NCBI RefSeq assembly: GCF_011250555.1
Contig: NZ_JAANMZ010000002.1
Location: 248,001-312,000, forward strand
DNA: 64,000 nt
Direction of reading: 5' to 3'
From: Bacillus sp. MM2020_4
GTDB lineage: Bacteria > Bacillota > Bacilli > Bacillales > Cytobacillaceae
Below are positions 8,894-16,541 of this stretch, one piece after another (the first letter of the stretch is position 1; the number at the start of each line of letters is the position of its first letter). The translations under genes and the position numbers were made by a program. The notes below the pieces were generated by a model. The model saw only the letters and a list, made by a program, of their open reading frames with translations. It made no database searches and was not told the origin of the DNA.

Positions 8894-8991
8894 TGAAAAA
8901 ATAGCGTTCACAGGAAATAACGAGCTGATGAGATCAACTCTGTGCGTTTTTGGTCAGATACACCACAAAACCATACTGTGAGTTACGCTAT
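8894..8991 (-). ncRNA. Unidentified structured RNA / attenuator-like element upstream of trmR
   Basis: Read on the minus strand, the closing stem pairs 8985-8991 (ATAGCGT) with 8901-8907 (ACGCTAT) and, after a 3-nt bulge, TCACAG with CTGTGA. Two hairpins lie inside: TTTTG/GGT with ACC/AAAA, and GAG-TGAT with ATCA-CTC. The closing stem runs directly into TTTTTT. This is a three-way-junction shape ending like an intrinsic terminator, between the mltG terminator and trmR. I do not recognise it as a named riboswitch or sRNA; a mobile hairpin element is the alternative. Confidence 0.45.
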
Positions 8992-9023
8992 AGAATACAT
9001 ATTAAAACACCTGAATTATTTTA

Positions 9024-9058
9024 TCATAAAAAGAGGGGGAATGCTAATCTTTCCCCCT
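9024..9058 (-). terminator. mltG intrinsic terminator
   Basis: Minus-strand AGGGGGAA pairs with TTCCCCCT around a 9-nt loop and is followed by CTTTTTATG. It ends the mltG transcript 8 bp past the stop codon. Confidence 0.88.
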
Positions 9059-9066
9059 AAGATTTA

Positions 9067-10203
9067 TTATTTTTTATTGGTAATATGTTTTGTCTTTTCT
9101 TGATTATGTTCAACCAATGTCTTTGTAAAAATAACTTCGCCTTCTGGGGTTGCCAGGAAGTAATAATAATCCGTTTCTTCCGGATCCAATGCCGCTTCAA
9201 TCGAATCTTTTCCGGCACTTGCTATCGGCCCTGGTGGAAGTCCGGTATTTTTATACGTATTATAGGGTGAATTCACTTCCAAATCCTCATATAAAACCTT
9301 ATCTTTATGTCTCCCTTGCGCATATAAAACCGTTGGGTCAGTTTGGAGCGGCATCCCTTTTTTTATTCGATTATAGAAAACACTGGCGATCGTTTTACGG
9401 TCGGCTTTTTCCGTAGCTTCCTCCTCCACTAACGAGGCCATCGTTAATAATTGATGAACGGATAGCTTTTTCTCTTTACTTGCTTCCGCATAATCAGATA
9501 GTACATTTCGTGTTTTATCCAGCATGGCTGTGACTATTTCATCAATTGTTGGATTTGGTTTATAAAACGGATAGGTAGCCGGGAATAGATATCCTTCGAG
9601 CGGATATTTGACCGTAGAGTGTAACACTTCATCTGTTAAAATATCCGGATATTTGGCCATTAACGTTTTAATAAATTCTTTGTCATTTAATTTAGCAAAT
9701 ACGTCTTCTTCCTTTTGGTTTGTCGCTTTTGCCATAATAGCGGCAATTTCTGTAAGCTGCTTCCCTTCTGGAATCGCAATCTTAAAACTCGCTTTTGCGA
9801 GTACCTTACCCGTTTTCAGACGGCTGACAATTTCTGCCACATCCATTGAAGGGCTTAGCTGATAATTACCAGCCATAAATCCACCTTCATTTTTTAGCTT
9901 TACATAATACTTAAATACTTTTGCATTTTTAATAATTCCATTTGTCTCTAATTTCTCACCAATTCCTGTGACGGATGAACCTAACGGAATTTCAACTGTT
10001 TTTTGTTTCTTACTTTTAGAATCAACTGGTTTCAGTGCTGATTGTATGTAAAGGTATCCCCCACCACCGATAACGACGATCAATAATAGGATTAAGATCG
10101 AAATGATTGAAACTATCTTACGAACAACCCTTGCTTCATGGTGCTGTTCAAGCATTTTTTGCCGAATAATCTCTTTTTTTGTTCCCTTTTCGTCAGATGT
10201 CAT
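9067..10203 (-). CDS. mltG: Endolytic murein transglycosylase MltG (YceG-like)
   Basis: A 378-aa protein starting MTSDEKGTKKE with an AAGGGGG SD; a longer open frame upstream lacks an SD. A cytoplasmic N-terminal stretch (to about 33) and one transmembrane helix (about 34-55, ILLLIVVIGGGGYLYI) precede an extracellular LysM-like/YceG domain. The catalytic Glu region LLTMASLVEEEA is near 270, followed by SVFYNRIKKGMPLQTDPTVLYA and SPYNTYKNTGLPPGPI. It cuts nascent glycan strands and limits their length. Its own terminator separates it from trmR. Confidence 0.94.
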   Translation of the reverse strand: MTSDEKGTKKEIIRQKMLEQHHEARVVRKIVSIISILILLLIVVIGGGGYLYIQSALKPVDSKSKKQKTVEIPLGSSVTGIGEKLETNGIIKNAKVFKYYVKLKNEGGFMAGNYQLSPSMDVAEIVSRLKTGKVLAKASFKIAIPEGKQLTEIAAIMAKATNQKEEDVFAKLNDKEFIKTLMAKYPDILTDEVLHSTVKYPLEGYLFPATYPFYKPNPTIDEIVTAMLDKTRNVLSDYAEASKEKKLSVHQLLTMASLVEEEATEKADRKTIASVFYNRIKKGMPLQTDPTVLYAQGRHKDKVLYEDLEVNSPYNTYKNTGLPPGPIASAGKDSIEAALDPEETDYYYFLATPEGEVIFTKTLVEHNQEKTKHITNKK

Positions 10204-10330
10204 CGTTTTCCCCCTTCCCATGACCATTGAATAAAAAAAGCCAAATTTATTAAAAATAAAAAAGGATATCTTAATTATTTCAGCATATTGTGAGAAAAAT
10301 GTCAATTTATGAAGAAAAACGGAAGGTACC

Positions 10331-10362
10331 GGAGGCTGGACAATTCTCAAAGTCAAAATCTC
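10331..10362 (+). repeat. Dispersed repeat, right-end remnant (b)
   Basis: GGCTGGACAATTCTCAAAG and the following TCAAAATC match the conserved right end of the dispersed hairpin family. The hairpin part is missing. It points away from mltG towards yrzB, which is on the opposite strand. Confidence 0.65.
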
Positions 10363-10386
10363 CACTTTCTTTTGTCGAAAAAGAAA

Positions 10387-10411
10387 GAATCGGCCGCTAT
10401 GCAGCCGATTC
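10387..10411 (-). terminator. yrzB intrinsic terminator
   Basis: GAATCGGC pairs with GCCGATTC around a 9-nt loop, followed on the minus strand by TTTCTTTTT. It closes the ireB-ruvX-yrzB unit. Confidence 0.88.
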
Positions 10412-10419
10412 CCTAATTC

Positions 10420-10725
10420 TTATTCTACCTCTTGATCTTCATTAAAAGTATTAAATACTTCTTCCACCATATCCCATTCTTCATCCGTTTCAATTTCCAT
10501 TAACTCGCCAAGACCGCCATCTTCCGTTGGGATGTAAGCATATGTGAGGATGTCAATTTCTTCTTCCTCTTCTTCATTTGCACCTACTGGATAAAAGAAA
10601 ATATAGGATTTTTCAAATTCATCAGAATCAAATGTGAAAAGTATTTCAAATAGTTGTTCATCGCCATTTTCATCAATCAATGTGATATAGCGATCTTCTT
10701 CATTATGTTCGTGTTCGTGTGTCAT
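10420..10725 (-). CDS. yrzB: DUF1292 family acidic protein YrzB
   Basis: A 101-aa, strongly acidic protein starting MTHEHEHNEEDRYITLIDENG after a GAGGTGA SD; the longer frame overlapping the ruvX end has no SD. The ITLIDENGDEQLFEILFTF core is the DUF1292 signature, and the EEEEEEIDI run is at about 60. Function is unknown. The ireB-ruvX-yrzB order is widely conserved in Firmicutes. Confidence 0.9.
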   Translation of the reverse strand: MTHEHEHNEEDRYITLIDENGDEQLFEILFTFDSDEFEKSYIFFYPVGANEEEEEEIDILTYAYIPTEDGGLGELMEIETDEEWDMVEEVFNTFNEDQEVE

Positions 10726-10738
10726 TTTCTTCACCTCA

Positions 10739-11155
10739 TTAATTTTTACTATCAAGATAGCCTTGCAAAATCATCACTGCTGCCATTTTATCAATAACCT
10801 TTTTTCGCTTTTTTCGACTGACATCAGCTTCCAGTAATACCCGTTCAGCTGCCATTGTAGTCAGACGCTCGTCCCATAAAACAGTCGGCACAGCAAATTT
10901 AGTTTCAATTTCAGCAGCAAAGTGCTTACTAGCTTCAGCCCGTGGGCCAACTGTACCATTCATATTTTTAGGAAAACCGATGACGACCGTATCAACTTGA
11001 TACTCACTAATTAATTGACCAATTTCCTCAAAACCAAACTGTTGTTTTTCTTCATTGATTTTGAGAGTTTTGAGACCCTGTGCTGTCCATCCTAGCTCAT
11101 CACTAATGGCTACACCGACAGTTTTTGAGCCTACATCTAAACCCATTGCACGCAT
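10739..11155 (-). CDS. ruvX: Putative pre-16S rRNA nuclease / Holliday junction resolvase RuvX (YqgF)
   Basis: A 138-aa RNase H-fold protein starting [19 protein letters not shown]. The DVGSKTVG strand, the [16 protein letters not shown] loop and the LWDERLTT acidic motif are the YqgF active-site signatures. E. coli YqgF matures the 16S rRNA 5' end; a resolvase role has also been proposed. It lies 3 nt downstream of ireB and 13 nt upstream of yrzB. Confidence 0.93.
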   Translation of the reverse strand: MRAMGLDVGSKTVGVAISDELGWTAQGLKTLKINEEKQQFGFEEIGQLISEYQVDTVVIGFPKNMNGTVGPRAEASKHFAAEIETKFAVPTVLWDERLTTMAAERVLLEADVSRKKRKKVIDKMAAVMILQGYLDSKN

Positions 11156-11158
11156 TAA

Positions 11159-11425
11159 TTAAACCTCTCGTTGTTGTTTTAAGTAGGATTTGACCAATTC
11201 CTCAATGATTTCGTCCCGTTCCAGCTTACGAATGATGTTACGGGCATCGCGATGCCGTGGAATATAAGCAGGGTCACCGGATAACAGGTAGCCGACAATT
11301 TGATTAATAGGATTATAACCTTTTTCCTGCAGAGCCTCATAAACTTGAAGAAGGACATCCTTCACATCATGTTCAAACGGCTCTTCAGGAAAATTAAATC
11401 GCATTGTTTTGTCAAATGAACTCAT
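11159..11425 (-). CDS. yrzL: IreB family regulatory phosphoprotein (YrzL, DUF965)
   Basis: An 88-aa protein starting [12 protein letters not shown]; the usual family start is chosen over a GTG 9 nt upstream. Conserved blocks are [26 protein letters not shown] and [17 protein letters not shown]. In Enterococcus, IreB is phosphorylated by the PASTA kinase IreK and affects cephalosporin tolerance; N-terminal Ser/Thr residues (SSFDKT) are present here too. First gene of ireB-ruvX-yrzB. Confidence 0.93.
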   Translation of the reverse strand: MSSFDKTMRFNFPEEPFEHDVKDVLLQVYEALQEKGYNPINQIVGYLLSGDPAYIPRHRDARNIIRKLERDEIIEELVKSYLKQQREV

Positions 11426-11464
11426 TTCATGCACCCCGCCTTTCTAACAGAGGAGAGAATTGTA

Positions 11465-11506
11465 ATGTCTAGCGGAAGCACCTGGTTAAGGCGCTTCCGC
11501 TTTTTT
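11465..11506 (-). repeat. Dispersed hairpin repeat, minimal copy (c)
   Basis: A 13-bp stem: minus-strand AGCGGAAGCGCCT pairs with AGGTGCTTCCGCT (one G-U) around a short loop, followed by TAGACA, the family right end. On the plus strand it is followed by TTTTTT, so it looks like a terminator facing the wrong way for alaS and ireB. It occupies the alaS-ireB gap. Confidence 0.75.
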
Positions 11507-11544
11507 GCACTCTTACCTACATTTTACACTACTTTGTCCTATTA

Positions 11545-14181
11545 TCAAATGGATTTTACCCATTCCTCAACGAATTGCAGTGCAGGTTCCAGTTTTTCCG
11601 GATCCTTTCCGCCGGCTTGTGCCATATCCGGACGGCCGCCACCGCCACCGCCGCAGCGAGAAGCTACTTCTTTAATTAGTTTCCCGGCATGATAGCCTTT
11701 TTCGATTAAATCCTTTGTTACAGCGGCGATCAAATTCACTTTACCTTCATGGGCACTGCCAAGAACGATGACAACCGAACCAAGCTTTTGCTTCAAGTCG
11801 TCGGCCATATTTCTCAAGTTATTCATATCTGCTGCCTGAACTTGAGCGGCTAAAACTGTTACACCGTCAATTTCTTTCGCCTTCGAAACAAGGCTGCCTG
11901 CTTCAATGTTTCCAAGTTTTGCGGCAAGGGATTCATTTTCCCGCTGCAGTTGTTTGATTTCAACCATCAGGCCATCAATCCGGTGCACAATCTCTTTCGG
12001 ATTTGTTTTTAATTTTTCAGCAGCATCCTTTAACAAACCAACTTGTTCACTTAGTGATTTGTATGCTGATTCAGCCGTTACGGCCTCAATTCTTCTGGTT
12101 CCGGCACCAATTCCACCTTCGGAAACAATTTTAAATAGTCCAATAACAGATGTATTGGGAACATGGCAGCCACCACACAGCTCAAGACTGTAATCCCCAA
12201 CCCTTACAACACGAACAATATCACCATATTTTTCTCCAAACAGCGCCATAGCTCCCAGTGCTTTTGCTTCAGCAATTGGTTTAAGGCTAATATCCACTTC
12301 GATGTTTCTCCAGATTTTTTCGTTCACAATTCTTTCGACTTGTTCTAGTTCATCCGGCGTAATTTGACCAAAATGCGAAAAATCAAAACGAAGACGGTCA
12401 GGCTCTACAAGGGAACCGGCTTGATTTACATGCTCACCAAGAATATCTTTTAATGCCTGATGCAGCAAGTGGGTTGCCGTATGATTTTTAATAATCTTCA
12501 CACGATTTTCAGCATCTACTTTCGCCGTTACCAGTTGATTCGTTTTTAGCGTACCACTCTTCACGACTACTTGATGGAGGTTTTGACCATTCGGTGCCTT
12601 TTGTACATCCTTAACAGCAACTGCTACACCTTCTCCTTCTATCAAACCAAGGTCAGCGATTTGCCCGCCGCTCTCTGCATAAAACGGTGTCATATCTAGG
12701 ATAAGTTGTATTTCTTCACCACTGGATGCTTCCTCAACCAGTTCACCATTTTTTAAGATGGCTACAACTGTCGAGCTTGTCTCTAGAGTATCGTAGCCAA
12801 CAAATTTACTTTCAACTGTAACATCACGAAGCACGCCCTTTTGAACCTGCATCGAATCGACGTCCTGACGAGCCGCACGTGCACGTTCACGCTGCTGCTC
12901 CATCTCCACTTCAAAGCCTTGATGGTCAACCTTCATGCCTTCTTCTTCAGCATATTCTTCTGTCAATTCAACCGGGAAACCATAGGTGTCGTAGAGTCGG
13001 AAAATATCGGTACCTGTAATGGTATCGCTGCCCTTTTCTTTTTCCTTTTTAATAACGCTTGCTAAAATCGTCAAGCCTTCATGAAGGGTTTCGTGGAAAC
13101 GCTCTTCCTCGTTTTTGATCACCTTTTGAATGAATTCGGTCTTGTCCTTTACTTCCGGATAGAAGTCATGCATGATTTCTCCAACGATAGGAACGAGTTC
13201 AAACATAAATGGACGGTTAATATTAATTTGTTTCGCATAGCGGACAGCACGGCGCAGCAAGCGGCGCAATACATAGCCGCGACCTTCATTTGATGGCAAT
13301 GCCCCGTCTCCGACAGCAAAAGCTACGGTTCGGATATGGTCAGCAATTACTTTAAAAGCTACGTCGCGTTCTTTATCGACACCATATTTTTCACCCGAGA
13401 TTTCTTCCGTAGCCCGAATGATGGGGATAAATAAATCAGTATCAAAATTAGTCGGAACGTTTTGAACGACAGATGCCATCCGCTCTAGTCCCATACCGGT
13501 ATCAATATTTTTCTTTGGCAGCGGTGTATACGTACCATCAGGGTTATGATTAAATTGTGAAAAGACAAGGTTCCAAACCTCAAGGTATCGGTCGTTTTCA
13601 CCGCCTGGATATAACTCAGGATCGCTTGGGTCATTACCATATTCCGGGCCGCGATCATAGAAAATTTCCGTATTCGGGCCGCTTGGACCTTCACCAATAT
13701 CCCAGAAGTTTCCCTCCAGGCGAATAATTCGTTCCTCAGGCAAACCAATTGTCTTATGCCAAATGTCAAATGCTTCATGATCTTCAGGATGAACAGTAAC
13801 AGACAGAAGTTCCGGGTCCCAGCCAATCCATTTAGTATCAGTTAAAAACTCCCATGCCCATTCAATTGCTTCTTGTTTGAAATATTCACCAATAGAAAAA
13901 TTACCGAGCATCTCAAAGAATGTATGATGGCGCGCTGTTTTCCCAACGTTTTCAATGTCATTGGTTCTGATTGATTTTTGTGCATTTGTGATCCGAGGAT
14001 TTTCAGGTACAACACGACCGTCAAAATATTTCTTTAAAGTTGCAACACCACTATTAATCCACAATAATGATGGATCATCATGTGGAACAAGTGAGGCACT
14101 CGGTTCAATCGTGTGTCCTTTTTCTTCGTTAAAAAATTGTAAAAACATCGAGCGAATTTGTGATCCTGTTAAGTTTTTCAT
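11545..14181 (-). CDS. alaS: Alanyl-tRNA synthetase
   Basis: An 878-aa class II synthetase of full length. The N-terminal catalytic domain has [18 protein letters not shown] (motif 1 region) and [10 protein letters not shown] (motif 3). The editing domain carries [11 protein letters not shown] and the zinc [10 protein letters not shown], and the C-Ala domain has the Gly-rich [18 protein letters not shown]. It charges tRNA-Ala and removes mischarged Ser/Gly. An upstream T-box leader ties expression to uncharged tRNA-Ala. Confidence 0.98.
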   Translation of the reverse strand: MKNLTGSQIRSMFLQFFNEEKGHTIEPSASLVPHDDPSLLWINSGVATLKKYFDGRVVPENPRITNAQKSIRTNDIENVGKTARHHTFFEMLGNFSIGEYFKQEAIEWAWEFLTDTKWIGWDPELLSVTVHPEDHEAFDIWHKTIGLPEERIIRLEGNFWDIGEGPSGPNTEIFYDRGPEYGNDPSDPELYPGGENDRYLEVWNLVFSQFNHNPDGTYTPLPKKNIDTGMGLERMASVVQNVPTNFDTDLFIPIIRATEEISGEKYGVDKERDVAFKVIADHIRTVAFAVGDGALPSNEGRGYVLRRLLRRAVRYAKQININRPFMFELVPIVGEIMHDFYPEVKDKTEFIQKVIKNEEERFHETLHEGLTILASVIKKEKEKGSDTITGTDIFRLYDTYGFPVELTEEYAEEEGMKVDHQGFEVEMEQQRERARAARQDVDSMQVQKGVLRDVTVESKFVGYDTLETSSTVVAILKNGELVEEASSGEEIQLILDMTPFYAESGGQIADLGLIEGEGVAVAVKDVQKAPNGQNLHQVVVKSGTLKTNQLVTAKVDAENRVKIIKNHTATHLLHQALKDILGEHVNQAGSLVEPDRLRFDFSHFGQITPDELEQVERIVNEKIWRNIEVDISLKPIAEAKALGAMALFGEKYGDIVRVVRVGDYSLELCGGCHVPNTSVIGLFKIVSEGGIGAGTRRIEAVTAESAYKSLSEQVGLLKDAAEKLKTNPKEIVHRIDGLMVEIKQLQRENESLAAKLGNIEAGSLVSKAKEIDGVTVLAAQVQAADMNNLRNMADDLKQKLGSVVIVLGSAHEGKVNLIAAVTKDLIEKGYHAGKLIKEVASRCGGGGGGRPDMAQAGGKDPEKLEPALQFVEEWVKSI

Positions 14182-14215
14182 TTAGATTGACCTCCTTTTT
14201 ATGTAAAAAAGCATA

Positions 14216-14480
14216 CAAAAAAGCCCTCATCCCCAAAACAGGGACGAGAGCTTATCTCGCGGTACCACCCTGATTATGAATACAAAAAGGCTGTATTCAT
14301 CTCTCAAAATTGCCTTAACGCGGCGAAACGGCAGGGATTAGCTGCACTCCGGATTAGCTTTCTGTCATCCTTCATCTAGAGCTTCTTTCAGCCATGGAAG
14401 CTCCTCTCTTCTGCGCGTTCAATGCGTTACAGATGGTCTACAACATACTCATGTCCTTCAACATTTTACTACTATATGAC
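14216..14480 (-). promoter_or_regulatory. T-box leader of alaS
   Basis: The minus strand carries the T-box core GGGTGGTACCGCG at 14258-14270, able to bind the tRNA acceptor end in the antiterminator. It is followed by a terminator in which GCTCTCGTCCC pairs with the GGGATGAGGGC side and runs into TTTTTT (14216-14253). Upstream, GAGCTTC/GAAGCTC closes the distal part of Stem I, and a GCT (Ala) triplet followed by A at 14356-14358 is the best specifier candidate. Specifier assignment is by eye. Confidence 0.93.
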
Positions 14481-14507
14481 GAATTATAGCCACGAAAAAA
14501 ACGTTTG

Positions 14508-15572
14508 TCAATTTGATTCATGACTGAAATGACTTTTTGCATGAATTATCCCTACTTTGAGCACCGCAAGCACCGGGACTGCTAAAATCAATCCAAGTAT
14601 TCCGCCAATTTCCCCGCCGGCAGTTAACGCCACCATAATGACTAACGGGTGCATATGCAGGCTTTTGCCAACAATATACGGTGATAAAATATTTCCTTCA
14701 AGGAATTGGAGACCAAAAACAATCACTAAGGTAATGATCACTAATTTAATTGATGTTGTCGCAGCGATGATCACTGCTGGTACCGCCCCGATAATCGGAC
14801 CAAAATAAGGGATGACATTTGTCGCTCCAACAATCATCCCTAATAATAAAGGATAGTTCAAATCAAAAATCCAAAATAACAGAGCAGAAAGACTACCAAT
14901 AATGATACAAACCAACAGTTGTCCTCTGATATAGCTACCAAGAGATTCATCGACATCCTTGAGAAAAAGCGTGCCCTTCTTCCGCCATTTTTTAGGGGTA
15001 ATATACCACACAGCCCGTTTAATTAAGGGAAAGTCCTTTAACATATAAAAGGCGATAAAAGGAATAAGTAACATAAGTAACGCCGAATTTAGGAAACCCA
15101 TAAGGATGTTAACGATGATGGTTAGTAATGAATCCATCTTTTTTTCGAAGGTATCAATGCCCTCATTCATCCGTGCCTGAAGTCCATCTGGCCACGCCCT
15201 TGTGTGCGACTGCAAGTCATTAATCCAGCCACGGTATTGTTCGGCAAAAGCAGGAGCACTTTCAGACAGGTCCTTTAATTGGTCAATAATGGCAGGTATT
15301 CCTTTATAAAGTCCAAAACCAATTCCGCCAAAAAAAAGAAAATAAATTAAGAAAATGGCAAGCCCGCGGTGGAGTCCTTTTTCGTGTGATTTTTCAACAA
15401 TCGGGTGTAGTAAATAGGTGATAAACCCACCAATCACAAAGGGAAGAAGGATGATGGCTGCCATTCGGACAATCGGCATCCATAGGAAACTTATTTTCAG
15501 AAAAACAAAAATGACAATTAATAAAAGGAGCAAAAAGCCAATTCGATAATACCATTTCATACGAATATCCAC
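14508..15572 (-). CDS. yrrI: AI-2E family transporter-like permease (YrrI)
   Basis: A 354-aa polytopic membrane protein. The chosen start is GTG (M-DIRMKWYYRIG), 7 nt after AAGGAGG; an upstream TTG is only 1 nt from the SD. Several hydrophobic helices cluster at both ends, with the family motif VIPYFGPIIGAVPA near 255-268 and PVLAVLKVGI at the C-terminus. The AI-2E/PerM family is named after TqsA; the substrate here is unknown. It lies upstream of the alaS T-box and shares its direction. Confidence 0.88.
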   Translation of the reverse strand: MDIRMKWYYRIGFLLLLLIVIFVFLKISFLWMPIVRMAAIILLPFVIGGFITYLLHPIVEKSHEKGLHRGLAIFLIYFLFFGGIGFGLYKGIPAIIDQLKDLSESAPAFAEQYRGWINDLQSHTRAWPDGLQARMNEGIDTFEKKMDSLLTIIVNILMGFLNSALLMLLIPFIAFYMLKDFPLIKRAVWYITPKKWRKKGTLFLKDVDESLGSYIRGQLLVCIIIGSLSALLFWIFDLNYPLLLGMIVGATNVIPYFGPIIGAVPAVIIAATTSIKLVIITLVIVFGLQFLEGNILSPYIVGKSLHMHPLVIMVALTAGGEIGGILGLILAVPVLAVLKVGIIHAKSHFSHESN

Positions 15573-15623
15573 TTCCAAGCCTCCTTTTTGTTAGTTTTGG
15601 AGACAATTAATGTAAATATACAA

Positions 15624-15653
15624 AAATCCCCCTCAATTTTATAAGGGGGATTT
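15624..15653 (-). terminator. Terminator after yrzQ
   Basis: AAATCCCCCT pairs with AGGGGGATTT around a 10-nt loop, followed on the minus strand by TTGTATATTTAC. It is 10 bp past the yrzQ stop and separates the recD2-yrzQ genes from yrrI. Confidence 0.85.
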
Positions 15654-15662
15654 AAACACATG

Positions 15663-15797
15663 TTAGAATATCGCACGTTTCACTTTCTTTTGCATTCTTT
15701 TCATATTGCGGGCAGACATCATATTGTTTCTTTGAGCCATATTATATGCTGCCATGCCTGCACCAAAAGCAACCACTGTTGTCATCATTTTATTCAT
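15663..15797 (-). CDS. yrzQ: Small DUF3918-like protein (YrzQ)
   Basis: A 44-aa protein, MNKMMTTVVAFGAGMAAYNMAQ followed by a basic tail (KRMQKKVKRAIF). The start is set by an AGGTGAG SD; the longer frame overlaps yrzR. A short hydrophobic N-terminal helix with a cationic C-terminus suggests membrane association. It matches B. subtilis YrzQ in size and position. Function is unknown. Confidence 0.8.
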   Translation of the reverse strand: MNKMMTTVVAFGAGMAAYNMAQRNNMMSARNMKRMQKKVKRAIF

Positions 15798-15819
15798 ACG
15801 TCTCACCTCTTCTTTATAT

Positions 15820-16011
15820 TTAAAGGGTGTAGCGACGCTCCTCTTCTTCAAACAAATCATCTAAGGAACTGAGTGACCCATCCTCTTCGACTTGGTGGGT
15901 ATTAATGATCCCTGAGGAAACAGAAAGTTCAATAAAACAGTTCCAGCAATAATATTGGTTGATACCAATTTTGCCAATATCTTTACTTTGACAATTTGGA
16001 CACTTAAACAT
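15820..16011 (-). CDS. yrzR: Small zinc-ribbon-like protein (YrzR)
   Basis: A 63-aa protein starting MFKCPNCQSKDIG after GAGGTG. CPNC (about 4-7) and CWNC (about 22-25) form a two-pair zinc ribbon, and the C-terminal half is acidic (DDLFEEEERR). It corresponds to B. subtilis YrzR by position. It could bind nucleic acid or protein, but no function is known. It lies 11 bp downstream of yrrD. Confidence 0.78.
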   Translation of the reverse strand: MFKCPNCQSKDIGKIGINQYYCWNCFIELSVSSGIINTHQVEEDGSLSSLDDLFEEEERRYTL

Positions 16012-16022
16012 GAAAAGACACC

Positions 16023-16541
16023 TCACGTATCATTAACGTCTACGATAATGGCATCCTTTCCGATCGCTAAGGGCTTCTCGGATTGAATGACTTGTTTGCC
16101 TTCCGTGATATCCGAAAAGAAGCCATCCGTAATTTCGTACCCTACGATTGTGCCCACTTCTTCTTGAAAATATACATCTTTCAACAATCCGAGCGACTCC
16201 CCGCTTTTCGAAAGCATCATCATTCCATCCAATGGACGTTGATGTGTTAACGTATGCAGAGGGTTCTCCTTTAGCTTTTCCAATTGTTCCGCGTCCTCAA
16301 CCATAACCCCATCCCAGCCAAAGAAGGTCACCTTTTGAATGTCCAGAAAAAAGGATTGTTTGAAGAAAACGCCTTTTTTTACAAGCAGGCCATTGACTTT
16401 TCCAGTGCTTGAAATACATAGGTCACTTATCTCACCAATTTTCGTGCCACTTCTCGTTTCAAATACAGGCTGACCTTTCAATAAAGAAAATGTCCGCAAA
16501 GAGTGTCCCACCTCCTCTCGAACATTTATAGTTTTAGCCAT
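16023..16541 (-). CDS. yrrD: PRC-barrel domain protein YrrD
   Basis: A 172-aa protein with two PRC-barrel-like repeats: FETRSGTKIGEISDLCISSTGKVNGLLVKKG (about 25-56) and MLSKSGESLGLLKDVYFQEEVGTIVGYEIT (about 108-138). PRC barrels occur in RimM, photosynthetic reaction centres and YlmC/YmxH sporulation proteins. It overlaps recD2 by 8 nt, so the two are coupled. The molecular role is not established. Confidence 0.85.
   Translation of the reverse strand: MAKTINVREEVGHSLRTFSLLKGQPVFETRSGTKIGEISDLCISSTGKVNGLLVKKGVFFKQSFFLDIQKVTFFGWDGVMVEDAEQLEKLKENPLHTLTHQRPLDGMMMLSKSGESLGLLKDVYFQEEVGTIVGYEITDGFFSDITEGKQVIQSEKPLAIGKDAIIVDVNDT

Noticed and set aside
10204..10365. Extended N-terminus of the mltG frame
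   Set aside because: No SD, and the extra 54 residues overlap a repeat remnant. The ATG at 10203 has AAGGGGG in front.
14281..14480. Repeated-looking hairpins before alaS as another dispersed repeat
   Set aside because: The T-box core and terminator explain them. They share no ends with the repeat family.
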